DNA of 64,000 nucleotides from JAGDZR01 sp049115695 (GTDB lineage: Bacteria > Bacteroidota > Bacteroidia > Cytophagales > Cyclobacteriaceae). Each line of letters opens with the position of its first letter. Within the stretch, counting starts at the first letter, position 1. This document shows, in pieces, positions 50,904-59,548 of the stretch. The translations under genes were made by a program, and so were the position numbers. The notes beneath the pieces are model-generated. The model was given only the letters and a program-made list of their open reading frames with translations, was not told the DNA's origin and searched no databases. Location: contig JAGDZR010000020.1 of assembly GCA_049115695.1 (NCBI GenBank), forward strand, positions 62,001 to 126,000, in the 5' to 3' direction.

Positions 50904-51359
50904 ATGAAGAAAAAGGAATATTCAACAATAAAGAACGAACAGGTAGCGAATATCGTCGAAGAGCCGCTTATAAGCTATGGAATCACTACCAGTTTGTTAC
51001 ATTCTGATCTGGAAATCGTGAGTGAAGCGCGCAAGGGAGTACAGACCAAAATGTTCTGGGATTTCCTGAAAGCCATTAACAGCTCAAAAGCCGAATTTGA
51101 AGAATTGCTTCCTAGTTCACTCAAGACCTTTAGTAGGAAAAAAATTCTTGACGAAGCGACAGGGGAGCGCATCCTCAACATCATAAAAGTTTTTAGTATG
51201 GGCGAGAAGGTATTTCAAGACATAAGCAAATTCAAAAACTGGCTTAAAAAATACAATCCTATCATCGGAGATGAGCCGCGTAATTATCTCAATACTTCTA
51301 CTGGTTGTCAGGTTGTTATTCAGGAGCTTGGGAGAGCACAGCATGGAGTAATGGCCTGA
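50904..51359 (+). CDS. ParS/Xre/MbcA-type antitoxin
   Basis: A 151-aa antitoxin with an N-terminal DNA-binding region and a C-terminal MbcA/ParS toxin-binding domain (about 85-150: ATGERILNIIKVFSMGEKVF, FKNWLKKYNPIIGDEPRNYL, LNTSTGCQVVIQELGRAQHG). Its last residues would occupy the RES toxin active site. ATG at 50904 is chosen over an in-frame TTG at 50895, which lies in the operator repeat. Coupled to the toxin by ATGA overlap. Confidence 0.9.
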   Translation: MKKKEYSTIKNEQVANIVEEPLISYGITTSLLHSDLEIVSEARKGVQTKMFWDFLKAINSSKAEFEELLPSSLKTFSRKKILDEATGERILNIIKVFSMGEKVFQDISKFKNWLKKYNPIIGDEPRNYLNTSTGCQVVIQELGRAQHGVMA

Positions 51360-51832
51360 TGACACTTGCCTACAGAATAGCTCAAAGCAAGTTCATAAGA
51401 GATCTAAGTGGACAAGGGGCGTTTCTTTATGGTGGCAGGTGGAATCCAGTAGGCACCAAAGCCTTATATCTATCGAATAATCGCTCTCTTGCGTACTTAG
51501 AATATTTAGTGCATCAATATGATCGAGATATATGGCCCGTCGATCTGGAAATCGCAACAATAAGCATAGCAAATGAGAATGCCATTAGGCATTTAAACGA
51601 TGATCAATTGCCGGACACCTGGAAAACGCTAATGTATCATTCAGAAGTTCAGGAAATAAGCGATCTACTCTTTCGTGAAAAATGGATGGGAATAAGGGTC
51701 CCTTCTGTTGTTGTTCCTGGTGAGTATAATTATGTGCTTAACCCACTTCACCAGGACTTCCCAAACTGCATCAAAATAGAGGAAATAAGCCGTACCAACT
51801 TTGATGAAAGATTACAACCCAATAGAGATTAA
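51359..51832 (+). CDS. RES-domain toxin
   Basis: A 157-aa toxin of the RES family, members of which degrade NAD+ (MbcT and Res) or modify metabolic enzymes (ParT). The conserved residues are visible: Arg in AYRIAQSKF, GGRWNPVG, Tyr in LYLSNNRSLAYLEYL with the catalytic Glu48, and Ser in RVPSVVVPGEYNYVLNP. The start at 51359 overlaps the antitoxin stop (ATGA). A longer form starting at 51305 would run inside the antitoxin gene and is unlikely. Confidence 0.92.
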   Translation: MTLAYRIAQSKFIRDLSGQGAFLYGGRWNPVGTKALYLSNNRSLAYLEYLVHQYDRDIWPVDLEIATISIANENAIRHLNDDQLPDTWKTLMYHSEVQEISDLLFREKWMGIRVPSVVVPGEYNYVLNPLHQDFPNCIKIEEISRTNFDERLQPNRD

Positions 51833-51847
51833 CAAGTTATTCCCATT

Positions 51848-53299
51848 TTAAAATTCACAGTTACCTGGAGTCCGTGGAAATGGAATGACATCTCGAATGT
51901 TAGTCATACCAGTTACAAACTGAATCATGCGTTCAAAACCCAACCCAAATCCGCTATGCTCGACGGTTCCATATTTTCTTGTTTCTAAGAACCATGATAA
52001 CTCTTCTTCCGGAATGTTCATTTCGCCCATGCGCTTTGTGAGTTTATCCAATCGCTCTTCTCGTTGAGATCCACCTACTATTTCGCCAATACCTGGAAAT
52101 AGCACATCCATTGCTGCGACAGTTTTATCATCATCATTTTGTCGCATGTAAAATGCCTTTATGTTTTTGGGATAATTGAATAGAATAACTGGCTTTTTGA
52201 AGTGCTTTTCGACCAGAAAACGCTCGTGTTCTGACTGCAGATCCGCTCCCCATCCATCAATGACAAACTGAAATTTTTTCTTCTTATTTGGTTTAGAATT
52301 CTTAAGTATATCAACTGCTTCTGTGTAGGTGAGTCTCACAAAGTCATTGTCAACGATCAATTGAAGTCGCTCCAATAAACTCAACTCATTTCGTTCATTT
52401 TGTGGCTTATTTTTCTCCTCATCCTGCTCGCGTTTGTTTAAGAATGCCAAATCTTCCTGACAGTTATCCAAAGCATATTTTACAATGTATTTGAGCATCT
52501 CCTCTGCCAAATCCATGTTGTCGACAATGTCGTAAAAAGCCATCTCTGGCTCGATCATCCAAAACTCAGCAAGATGCCGGGTAGTATTGGAATTCTCAGC
52601 TCTAAAAGTCGGTCCAAACGTATAAATCTCTGAAACGGCCAGCGCTGCTAGCTCACCCTCCAGTTGACCGGATACAGTAAGATTAGTCTCCTTTTCAAAG
52701 AAATCTTGCTGATAGTCTACACTCCCTTCATCGTTTTTCGGTAGATTTTCTAAGTCGAGTGTGGTCACCTTGAATGTTTCACCAGCTCCTTCCGCATCCG
52801 ATGCTGTAAGAATAGGTGTATTGATATACAAAAATCCCTTTTCATTGAAGAATTGATGCACGGCAAATGCCATTGCATGTCTAACCCTAAATACCGCACC
52901 AAATGTGTTAGTCCGTGGGCGTAAATGAGCAATCTCTCTGAGAAATTCCATCGTATGCCGCTTGGGTTGCAATGGATATTTTTCAGGGTCTGCTGCGCCT
53001 AATACCTCAATTGTTTGTGCTTGTATCTCCTTACTTTGGCCGGCACCTTGGGATTCCACCAATTCTCCAATTACTGAGATGCTAGCACCGGTTGTGATAT
53101 TTCGAATAAGCTCTTCCTCATATTGGGCAGGATCCGCAACTATTTGAATGTTGTTAATCGTGGAGCCATCATTCAAAGCGATGAAAATAGCGTTCTTACT
53201 TTCTCGTTTGGTCCTAACCCATCCTTTGGCTGTTACAATGGCACCTGTCTCTGTTTGGCCCAATAGTTGTTTAACCTTGATTCTTTTCTGCTTTTCCAC
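51848..53299 (-). CDS. asnS: asparagine-tRNA ligase
   Basis: Class IIb aminoacyl-tRNA synthetase charging tRNA-Asn. The 483-aa protein has an N-terminal OB-fold anticodon-binding domain (about 15-110), motif 2 region FRAENSNTTRHLAEFWMIEP and motif 3 GFGLGFERMIQFVTG near the C-terminus, ending FPRTPGNCEF. Standard length. It is convergent with the RES toxin gene and divergent from rpoN. Confidence 0.97.
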   Translation of the reverse strand: MEKQKRIKVKQLLGQTETGAIVTAKGWVRTKRESKNAIFIALNDGSTINNIQIVADPAQYEEELIRNITTGASISVIGELVESQGAGQSKEIQAQTIEVLGAADPEKYPLQPKRHTMEFLREIAHLRPRTNTFGAVFRVRHAMAFAVHQFFNEKGFLYINTPILTASDAEGAGETFKVTTLDLENLPKNDEGSVDYQQDFFEKETNLTVSGQLEGELAALAVSEIYTFGPTFRAENSNTTRHLAEFWMIEPEMAFYDIVDNMDLAEEMLKYIVKYALDNCQEDLAFLNKREQDEEKNKPQNERNELSLLERLQLIVDNDFVRLTYTEAVDILKNSKPNKKKKFQFVIDGWGADLQSEHERFLVEKHFKKPVILFNYPKNIKAFYMRQNDDDKTVAAMDVLFPGIGEIVGGSQREERLDKLTKRMGEMNIPEEELSWFLETRKYGTVEHSGFGLGFERMIQFVTGMTNIRDVIPFPRTPGNCEF

Positions 53300-53372
53300 G
53301 ATCTATCGATTTAAAATCACGGCAAAAAAACGATAATTTAATCGGACAATCAAAGAATAGCGGATTTTAGGA

Positions 53373-53380
53373 TATTTTTG
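53373..53380 (+). promoter_or_regulatory. -7 box upstream of rpoN
   Basis: TATTTTTG matches TAnnTTTG, 18 bp before the rpoN ATG at 53399, giving a leader of roughly a dozen bases. No TTG -33 element is found at the usual distance. Confidence 0.5.
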
Positions 53381-53398
53381 ATTTCAATACATCAACCG

Positions 53399-54832
53399 AT
53401 GCAAAAACTCACACTATCTCAATCGCTTCAGCAAAAGCTGTCACCTCAACAGATACAGTTTATCAAGTTGCTTCAAGTGCCCACCGCTGAACTGGATACA
53501 AGGGTTGAGGAAGAACTGGAGGATAATCCCGCTTTAGAGGAGGGAAAAGAAGAGGAAGAAACAGATTTTGAATCGGAGGATTATGATGATTCGACTGACA
53601 CCTCTGAACCTGATCTGGAGGAATATCTACATGAAGATTACGGTGGGTACAAAATGCAAGGGGATGGGCCTAACCCAGATGAGGAAACACGCGAGGTGCC
53701 CATTGCTATGGGTGCCAGCCTTCATGAATACCTGACTACTCAACTTGGCTATCACAAATTAGATGAGCGTCAGACTATCCTTGCTAAGCAATTAATAGGC
53801 AGTATTGACTCTGATGGCTATTTACGGCGTGAACTATCTGCCATTGTCAATGATCTTGCATTTACGGTGGGGTTGGAAACTGATGAGGAAGAGCTAGAGA
53901 CACTGCTCTTCAAAATTCAGGGTTTTGATCCGGCAGGGATTGGGGCAAGGACATTGCAGGAATGCTTATTACTCCAACTTGAAAGAAAAGATCCGACAGA
54001 GGAAGTAAATCAACTGTCCTATGACATTGTCGATCAATGTTTTCCGGAGTTTTCAAAGAAACATTACGATAAAATCGCCAAGAAACTTCACGTAGATGAT
54101 GAGGTATTGAAGGATGCCATCAACATGATCATAAAATTGAATCCCAAGCCTGGCGGTCAGGGAGAGGATGCTTCGAAAGCACAATATCTGGTTCCAGATT
54201 TTTTGCTTAGCAATAATAACGGCAAACTTGAACTAACGCTCAACTCGCGAAATGCCCCAGAGTTAAGGGTGAGTTCTTCGTATTCAAACATGCTTCAGGC
54301 TTATGACAAGAGTGACAAAAAAGACAAAAAGCTAAAGGAAACTGTTTCATTCATCAAGCAAAAATTGGATTCGGCAAAATGGTTCATTGATGCCATCAAG
54401 CAGCGCCAACAGACCCTGTTGAATACCATGCAGTCGATTATTAATTATCAATTCGACTATTTCCAGGAAGGTGATGAGAGCAAACTGAGACCAATGATCC
54501 TAAAGGATATTGCAGATCAAATCAATATGGACATTTCTACCGTATCAAGAGTAGCTAACAGTAAATCCATTCAAACAGAATTTGGCATTTTTCCATTGAA
54601 ATATTTCTTCTCAGAAGGAATTGCCACTGATAGTGGTGAGGATGTAAGTAGTAGGGAAGTGAAAAACAAATTGAAAGAAATTATTGGTGGTGAGGATAAG
54701 AAGAAGCCACTCTCCGATGACAAACTCGAAAAACTTCTGAAAGCTGAGGGTTATAATATTGCCAGAAGAACGGTGGCCAAGTATCGTGAGCAATTGAATA
54801 TTCCTGTTGCACGATTGAGAAAGGAGCTATGA
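53399..54832 (+). CDS. rpoN: RNA polymerase sigma-54 factor
   Basis: A 477-aa sigma-54. Region I is MQKLTLSQSLQQKLSPQQIQ onward, rich in Gln and Leu. An acidic region II (EGKEEEETDFESEDYDDS) follows, then the core-binding region and the C-terminal helix-turn-helix (IADQINMDISTVSRVANSK). It ends with the RpoN box ARRTVAKYRE. The ATG at 53399 matches the family start; an in-frame TTG at 53378 overlaps the -7 box. The next gene overlaps its stop. No enhancer-binding protein is in the window. Confidence 0.96.
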   Translation: MQKLTLSQSLQQKLSPQQIQFIKLLQVPTAELDTRVEEELEDNPALEEGKEEEETDFESEDYDDSTDTSEPDLEEYLHEDYGGYKMQGDGPNPDEETREVPIAMGASLHEYLTTQLGYHKLDERQTILAKQLIGSIDSDGYLRRELSAIVNDLAFTVGLETDEEELETLLFKIQGFDPAGIGARTLQECLLLQLERKDPTEEVNQLSYDIVDQCFPEFSKKHYDKIAKKLHVDDEVLKDAINMIIKLNPKPGGQGEDASKAQYLVPDFLLSNNNGKLELTLNSRNAPELRVSSSYSNMLQAYDKSDKKDKKLKETVSFIKQKLDSAKWFIDAIKQRQQTLLNTMQSIINYQFDYFQEGDESKLRPMILKDIADQINMDISTVSRVANSKSIQTEFGIFPLKYFFSEGIATDSGEDVSSREVKNKLKEIIGGEDKKKPLSDDKLEKLLKAEGYNIARRTVAKYREQLNIPVARLRKEL

Positions 54833-55431
54833 TGAGAATAGTTTCTTACCTGTTCCATCCATTACTGATGGCGAGCTACGTTTTTATTGTTTTGCAAAAC
54901 TTCGCTCCGGAAGTCTTTATTCAAATTCCAGAATCTGAAATTTCCACGGTTTTGTTAATCACCTTTTTTACTACAGCATTGGTGCCAGCTGGAAGCATAG
55001 TCCTTTTGAGATTGACTTCCAGAATTACAAGTCTGGATATTGCTGATCGAAAGGAACGCCTATTTCCTTTCACGACCATTCTCATTTACTATGCTACTTC
55101 TTCGTATTTTTTTATTACGATCTTGCCTATCCCTGTTGTAAATGTCATGATGGCTGCCGTGACCTTGCTCATATTGATTTTACTCATCATAACCATTAAG
55201 AAGAAAATTAGCATTCATTCGGCAGGCATATGGGGTGCTACCGGTATGTTAGTCGCTTTGGAAGTTCTCGGAATAGGTGATTTAATGTATCCTATTTGTA
55301 CGGGCTTTATAATGGCTGGATTGGTTTCAACCGCTAGATTGTCACAATCCCTGCACTCTCCCCGTCAAATCTGGTCTGGAGCCGCTCTTGGATTCAGTAT
55401 CTGTTTCCTTGGGGTTTTATTGTTCGGCTAG
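54829..55431 (+). CDS. conserved integral membrane protein
   Basis: A 200-aa protein with about six membrane helices covering nearly its full length (MASYVFIVLQ, VLLITFFTTALVPAGSIVLL, ILIYYATSSYFFITILPI and others). The only extended soluble segment is TSLDIADRKERLFPF. It resembles a Bacteroidota family adjacent to, or distantly like, PAP2 phosphatases but without clear catalytic motifs, so no function is assigned. Its start overlaps the rpoN stop, so it is co-expressed with rpoN. Confidence 0.75.
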   Translation: MMRIVSYLFHPLLMASYVFIVLQNFAPEVFIQIPESEISTVLLITFFTTALVPAGSIVLLRLTSRITSLDIADRKERLFPFTTILIYYATSSYFFITILPIPVVNVMMAAVTLLILILLIITIKKKISIHSAGIWGATGMLVALEVLGIGDLMYPICTGFIMAGLVSTARLSQSLHSPRQIWSGAALGFSICFLGVLLFG

Positions 55432-56117
55432 AAGCCAGTAAAGTTGATGCCAACTGTAAATAGATTCGGGCTTGCTCCATTTGGACCATTTCTCCAAATA
55501 TCTGAAATGTAATATTTGGCAAAGGCATTTACTCCCTTAAACCCAAACCTGCCTACCAAACCATATCGAACATCACTCAGACCAAAAACACCTTGTTGTT
55601 TATCTGTTTTTGGTGATTCTGATCTAGTTTCATATCTCACCTTAGTATAAGATTCAATTTTAGCCCCAATTATGGGTCCAACCCCTATGAAGAATCCTTC
55701 TCCATCAATCGTCTTAAGCGGATAGTATCGGAACTCAATTGGCAGTTCAACATAATTCATAGCCAGTTTAGAACTATTTACAGTTACTCCCTGAATGGAA
55801 TCAAAAGTGAACGTACGGTCACTGTTCTGGACATAATTCATCTCATTTCCAAACCCAATCTTCTCAATTGAAAATCCAAGTTGAGGATTGACAGTGAACA
55901 GATCACTCAATTTGTGGGTATACATGTAGTAAAGACTAACTGACTTAGAATGCCAAAAATTGGTTTCCAAATCACCCTTATCTCCCATCAATAAATTGAA
56001 GCCAAAATCAATAGAAATGTCTCCAGGTACGTCTGGTTGTACTGGCCGATCCTTTCCCTGGCCCACTACCGTTAACATCGCGATCATGCAGATGAATAAC
56101 CCAACAAATTGCTTCAT
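55428..56117 (-). CDS. outer-membrane beta-barrel protein
   Basis: A 229-aa protein with a signal peptide (about 1-19) and a body of alternating amphipathic strands: ISIDFGFNLLMGD, SVSLYYMYTHKL, MNYVELPIEFRYYPL, GEGFFIGVGPIIGAKI, GLVGRFGFKGVNAFAKYYIS and a final FTVGINFTGF ending in Phe. This is the pattern of small PorT/OmpW-like barrels. Function unknown. Convergent with the membrane protein gene, overlapping it by four bases. Confidence 0.82.
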   Translation of the reverse strand: MKQFVGLFICMIAMLTVVGQGKDRPVQPDVPGDISIDFGFNLLMGDKGDLETNFWHSKSVSLYYMYTHKLSDLFTVNPQLGFSIEKIGFGNEMNYVQNSDRTFTFDSIQGVTVNSSKLAMNYVELPIEFRYYPLKTIDGEGFFIGVGPIIGAKIESYTKVRYETRSESPKTDKQQGVFGLSDVRYGLVGRFGFKGVNAFAKYYISDIWRNGPNGASPNLFTVGINFTGF

Positions 56118-56253
56118 AGTGTAAAAATTTCGAGCAAAGATAGATGCAATTTTAAAACTGTCAGATTAACAGAAATTTATTTAACAATATTATTACTTTT
56201 GCACTCCTTTTTAACCTGAATTAACAAATTCAGGAAAAGGGAAGTACATAAAA

Positions 56254-56327
56254 GGACCCGTAGCACAACTGAATAATGCACCAGATTACGGCTCTGGAGA
56301 TTGCAGGTTTGAATCCTGCCGGGTTCA
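56254..56327 (+). tRNA. tRNA-Arg(ACG)
   Basis: A 74-nt cloverleaf: acceptor GGACCCG/CGGGTTC, anticodon stem CCAGA/TCTGG with loop TTACGGC (anticodon ACG, codons CGN), T stem GCAGG/CCTGC with loop TTTGAAT, discriminator A. CCA is not encoded. It marks the left boundary of the A+T-rich accessory region. Confidence 0.95.
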
Positions 56328-56334
56328 CTATAAT

Positions 56335-56366
56335 GGCCTCTCAATGTAAATTGAGGGGCTTTTTTA
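56335..56366 (+). terminator. tRNA-Arg(ACG) terminator
   Basis: GGCCTCTCAAT-GTAA-ATTGAGGGGCT hairpin (11 pairs including G-U) followed by a run of six T, 8 bp after the tRNA. A textbook intrinsic terminator. Confidence 0.9.
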
Positions 56367-56371
56367 TTGTC

Positions 56372-56391
56372 TTGTCGAGTTATTGTCGAGT
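56372..56391 (+). repeat. tandem TTGTCGAGT repeat at the tRNA junction
   Basis: TTGTCGAGT occurs at 56372-56380 and again at 56383-56391, with an 11-bp period, directly after the tRNA terminator. This could be an integrase arm-type site or relic of an integrated element; no second tRNA 3' end copy is found up to the end of the window. Confidence 0.4.
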
Positions 56392-56754
56392 GACTTATAG
56401 AAACTTGTTGTAAAGCCACGTTTGATTATTGTGTGAATTATTTCATTGATCTTTCACAGAAAAGTTAAACTAGGGAACTAACTCTAACCAACCTATGATG
56501 ACCTAGACCTTGATGATTCCTTATTTCATTAGTCCTTGCATTTGATTATAAATGACTCCCCCTTTTGGTTTGATTGAAATGATGAAGTAGACTGCCTTGG
56601 TTATCTCTCACCATTAATCGTGTTATTAAATTAAGACAACAAGGCTCAATCAATCTAGTCAAATCAAATGATAGTCTTGAGGAATAATATTATGAATGAT
56701 GGAATTTATAATATTTATACTATTATATTTGATGTAACAAATAATATTTATATT
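56392..56754. other. gene-free A+T-rich spacer
   Basis: About 360 bp between the tRNA-Arg locus and the Arm-domain gene with no supportable ORF, RNA or repeat. The stretch from about 56690 to 56754 is almost pure A/T and is probably the promoter zone of the next gene. I see nothing else in it. Confidence 0.5.
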
Positions 56755-57471
56755 ATGAAATTGTCATTTTACAATACAAAAGCAAATAAAACCACCTATT
56801 GTAGAGTTACAGACAAAGATCAGTATTCCTTTAGCATTGGAATCAGACTGGACTCTCTTGACGAATCAAATAATGTCCTACGCACTCTCGAAGGACTTAT
56901 TAAGAACCTTTTAGATAAAGGATTTGACCAAAAAAAGGTCCGGAAACATGTACAAAAAGTAACACGAGATGGATACGATAAAATAATAAGTAATGTTTGG
57001 CCCTATTTTGATCTTAAGGGATTTGAAGAGGAATATGGTGAAATCCTGTCAGCCTCACCCTCTCATATTTCTACTCATAGATTAATGGTATTCGCTCCAG
57101 GTATATTGCTTTCAGAACTTCAGAGCATCGTTGATAATGGTTATGAAATGACGTTTTTCGATCTAGAATTCTTTAATGAATGTATGGAAGAAGACTTCCT
57201 CGAATTGAATCTGCCAAAAGTTATTGCAAGGATGTCATGGGTAATTTCAAAAGAAAATTTCTATGAAATAGATTTAGTTGATTGGGTTGGATTTACATCA
57301 ACACTCAGGGATATTAAGTCATATGTAGATTTGTGCAACATGTGGGCGCACACCGACTTGCCAATCATATTTGTAACTGCTGCGCTTAATCAGTGGAAAT
57401 TAATTGATGAAGAATTTAGGGAAGCCATGATTGAGATACAGGGAGAGGAATACGATTGCATAGAATATTAG
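56755..57471 (+). CDS. orphan integrase-type Arm-DNA-binding-like protein
   Basis: A 238-aa protein whose first about 70 residues (MKLSFYNTKANKTTYCRVTD, then YSFSIGIRLDSLD) match the N-terminal Arm-DNA-binding domain of Bacteroidota tyrosine integrases. The core-binding and catalytic domains (R...HxxR...Y) are missing; instead there is an unrecognised acidic C-terminal part (about 95-238), including FAPGILLSELQSIVDNGYEM and LPIIFVTAALNQWKL. I choose ATG 56755; the frame is open to 56668, but the extra 29 residues are Ile/Asn/Tyr-rich and look like A/T-rich spacer. Function unknown: possibly a recombination regulator or a domesticated DNA-binding protein. Confidence 0.65.
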   Translation: MKLSFYNTKANKTTYCRVTDKDQYSFSIGIRLDSLDESNNVLRTLEGLIKNLLDKGFDQKKVRKHVQKVTRDGYDKIISNVWPYFDLKGFEEEYGEILSASPSHISTHRLMVFAPGILLSELQSIVDNGYEMTFFDLEFFNECMEEDFLELNLPKVIARMSWVISKENFYEIDLVDWVGFTSTLRDIKSYVDLCNMWAHTDLPIIFVTAALNQWKLIDEEFREAMIEIQGEEYDCIEY

Positions 57472-57525
57472 GGGTCAAAATGCCATTATTTAAAATCAAC
57501 TTACAACTAAATTATTCGTACCCCA

Positions 57526-57568
57526 CCCCCTTTTTTAAATCAGTTTTGCTTTCAAAAAAGTAAGGGGG
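57526..57568. terminator. bidirectional terminator between convergent genes
   Basis: CCCCCTT (57526-57532) pairs with AAGGGGG (57562-57568), extended by TTTT/AAAA after a small bulge. It sits between the convergent genes ending at 57471 and 57598. Confidence 0.65.
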
Positions 57569-57597
57569 GGATGATCATCAGGTACCCCGAACATCCA

Positions 57598-57942
57598 TTA
57601 TTCAATTAAATAATCTGGATCATGGGTGACATTGTGCAATTCAGTGACTTTTAACCTAAGTGTTTCAACAAGTGCTCCAATTGTAGTTGTTGTTGTCCCT
57701 AGTGAACCGTTGGCAATTCGGTACGGTGTGTTCAACGGCCAGCCATACTTATTTATTATCCCCACTACTTTTGTCATTACCTTTTCTTCGACTTGTTCAA
57801 CCTTATCAATTGTAAGCTGTGTGACTTCACCATAACCCTGTCGTTCAGCTACAACTTGAGGATATAGTTTTATTATGTCATCCTCCAATTTTGAAATAGT
57901 AATACCCAGCTTAGTGAATGCAATATTTTTGAAAAGTCCCAT
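57598..57942 (-). CDS. small protein of unknown function
   Basis: A 114-aa protein I do not recognise. The first 75 residues look helical and amphipathic (LEDDIIKLYPQVVAERQGYG, IDKVEQVEEKVMTKVVGIIN). A loop with five consecutive Thr (GSLGTTTTTIGAL) and a last helix follow. No signal peptide or membrane segment. Coding support is the reading frame plus a terminator beyond its stop. Neighbours are accessory genes, so it may be mobile-element cargo. Confidence 0.5.
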   Translation of the reverse strand: MGLFKNIAFTKLGITISKLEDDIIKLYPQVVAERQGYGEVTQLTIDKVEQVEEKVMTKVVGIINKYGWPLNTPYRIANGSLGTTTTTIGALVETLRLKVTELHNVTHDPDYLIE

Positions 57943-58213
57943 TTGAATTGTATAAAGATTTAGTGATTTGGTTTATAGAACAATTTAACTGAATCAGAAC
58001 AAAAACATGGTTTTTCTTCTAAAATCAGCGTACTTCCGATCCTTTAGCAATAATGCTCCTTGCTCCTCCACTGTGTGTAGTGGATTACTACTATGCAACG
58101 ATCACCTGCTCTATTAATACAGCTGGTGCTAATGGAAGGTTTACCTAAACTCAAACACCCCATTGCTTTTACAACGGAGTAATTCATTGTCCTAGTCTCT
58201 ATACAAACAACCT

Positions 58214-58567
58214 TTAATATTCAGTATCCTCAAAGACAAGTCTGCCCTTTGGTCTTTTCTTTGTTTTCCCCTCGACGTACTTCAACTTCCAATCCAAGCT
58301 TGCGATCATTAACATTCCTTCCATTGTTAAAGAATACTTGTTTCCCGTTCTTATAACTAGATTTCTTGCCTTCAGGTCACTCAGCAACTCATATGCCCAA
58401 CATCGCTGAATACCGATCATATTCACCAATTCTTGAGCCAGCGAATGTGGATTTTGATCCAAATGTACCAGAATTTCCAATCCAGATTTTGTTAGCTCAT
58501 TCTCCCTAATAAAAGCATCTACCCGATTGTTAAGGCGTAAGTATTTTTTAACAGTTGAGGTTTTCAT
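58214..58567 (-). CDS. winged-helix DNA-binding regulator (MarR-like)
   Basis: A 117-aa protein with one winged helix-turn-helix: helix ELTKSGLEILVHLDQ, then SLAQELVNMIGIQRCWAYEL as HTH helices, KARNLVIRTGNKYSLT as the wing, and a C-terminal helix. A basic tail (KTKKRPKGRLV) ends the protein. It probably represses its own promoter, where three copies of an AATTTCA half-site lie 29-58 bp upstream of its ATG, and possibly neighbouring island genes. Confidence 0.7.
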   Translation of the reverse strand: MKTSTVKKYLRLNNRVDAFIRENELTKSGLEILVHLDQNPHSLAQELVNMIGIQRCWAYELLSDLKARNLVIRTGNKYSLTMEGMLMIASLDWKLKYVEGKTKKRPKGRLVFEDTEY

Positions 58568-58595
58568 GGCTAAATTTGAATTAGATTATTTTACT

Positions 58596-58625
58596 TGAAA
58601 TTGGTATAATTTCACATCAATTTCA
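58596..58625. promoter_or_regulatory. operator array upstream of the winged-helix gene
   Basis: Perfect inverted repeat TGAAATT-GGTAT-AATTTCA (58596-58614) plus a third half-site AATTTCA at 58619-58625, 11 bp (one helical turn) from the second. It lies 28 bp from the regulator ATG and so overlaps its promoter. Confidence 0.6.
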
Positions 58626-58886
58626 TTCTTTGACATATATAAAACATAGCCAGATTCAGCTTAAATACATCTTTTTTTTAAAATTCAGACCAAAACATTT
58701 GATTCCTAAATAATAATGGGAAAAATTGCCCGTTTCAGTGATCAAAAGAGCCAGTCCAGTACGAAACACTTTGCACCTATCAAATAAAACCTTATATTAA
58801 CATATTAACTTATACGTTAAGCTAATAAAACCAATATTTATTCTTGTCTATCGGACATCCGTGATTTCACGCCAAACAGTAAGAAC
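58626..58886. other. spacer with ATATTAAC direct repeat and small inverted repeat
   Basis: Divergent spacer before the PLD-like gene. ATATTAAC is repeated exactly in tandem (58794-58801 and 58802-58809) and overlaps an inverted repeat TTAAC-N6-GTTAA (58805-58820). A 23-codon frame at 58716-58787 has no supporting signal. The repeats, about 70-90 bp before the PLD-like start, are candidate regulatory sites for the two-gene module. Confidence 0.4.
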
Positions 58887-59510
58887 ATGCCAGTAATTGA
58901 TGATTACATCGGGGAGGAAATTTCCGAGTACAAAAAATATTCGTCAGATCCTTATAGTCGTGTTAGAGAAAAATTAAGGGAAAAAAAATCCGATGATTTC
59001 AATGAAAGAATTGAGCGGTTGGCTTTACAGAGAAGCGAAATGCTTATAAATCATTCGGGAGTTGAAAAAGGCATAGCAGTACTATCAACGATACTAAATT
59101 TAGCAAATACTGAAATTAAGATAGTGTGCTCAGGAATCGATGGCGACATTAAGAATTCATTCAGCTATTTAAATGCTTTGAATTCGTTTATAGGCAGAGG
59201 TCAGAGTCTTAAAATTATTTTGGATGAATACACAGATTCAAATGTTTCTCCTTTTTTGGAAATCATAAGAGCAAACAAAAACTTAGGAATCATTCAACTT
59301 AAGAAATTCATTTCGGGTCATAGGTTTTCTCTAGATCAAGACAATATTCACTTTGTAATAGGAGATGGTGATATCTACAGATTCGAGGAGCATAGTAGCG
59401 ATTATCGTGCCACTGCCTCTTTTAACGATTCAGAAATGGTTACTAGCCTAAATATTCTTTTCAACTCCGCTTTTGATAACGACCAGGTTACTGAGGAAAT
59501 TATTTTTTAG
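58887..59510 (+). CDS. degenerate PLD-like domain protein
   Basis: A 207-aa soluble protein. Residues about 58-200 follow the phospholipase-D-like fold pattern: NTEIKIVCSGIDGDIKNSF (first strand and loop), GQSLKIILDEYTDS, then HFVIGDGDIYRFEEHSSDYR and a closing FNDSEMVTSLNILFNSAF. The catalytic HxKxxxxD motif is absent (HFVIGDGD instead), so it may be a binding or sensing module rather than a nuclease. It is followed after 38 bp by a membrane protein gene on the same strand, likely its partner. Assignment is by pattern and needs a profile search. Confidence 0.6.
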   Translation: MPVIDDYIGEEISEYKKYSSDPYSRVREKLREKKSDDFNERIERLALQRSEMLINHSGVEKGIAVLSTILNLANTEIKIVCSGIDGDIKNSFSYLNALNSFIGRGQSLKIILDEYTDSNVSPFLEIIRANKNLGIIQLKKFISGHRFSLDQDNIHFVIGDGDIYRFEEHSSDYRATASFNDSEMVTSLNILFNSAFDNDQVTEEIIF

Positions 59511-59548
59511 AACACTCCCATATTTTTTTGATCTGTTGACCTAACAAC

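Noticed and set aside
56177..56419. 80-aa minus-strand frame across tRNA-Arg(ACG)
   Set aside because: It is the antisense of the tRNA and its terminator, a common false ORF.
58716..58787. 23-codon frame in the spacer before the PLD-like gene
   Set aside because: Too short, with no promoter or ribosome signal; not a supported peptide.
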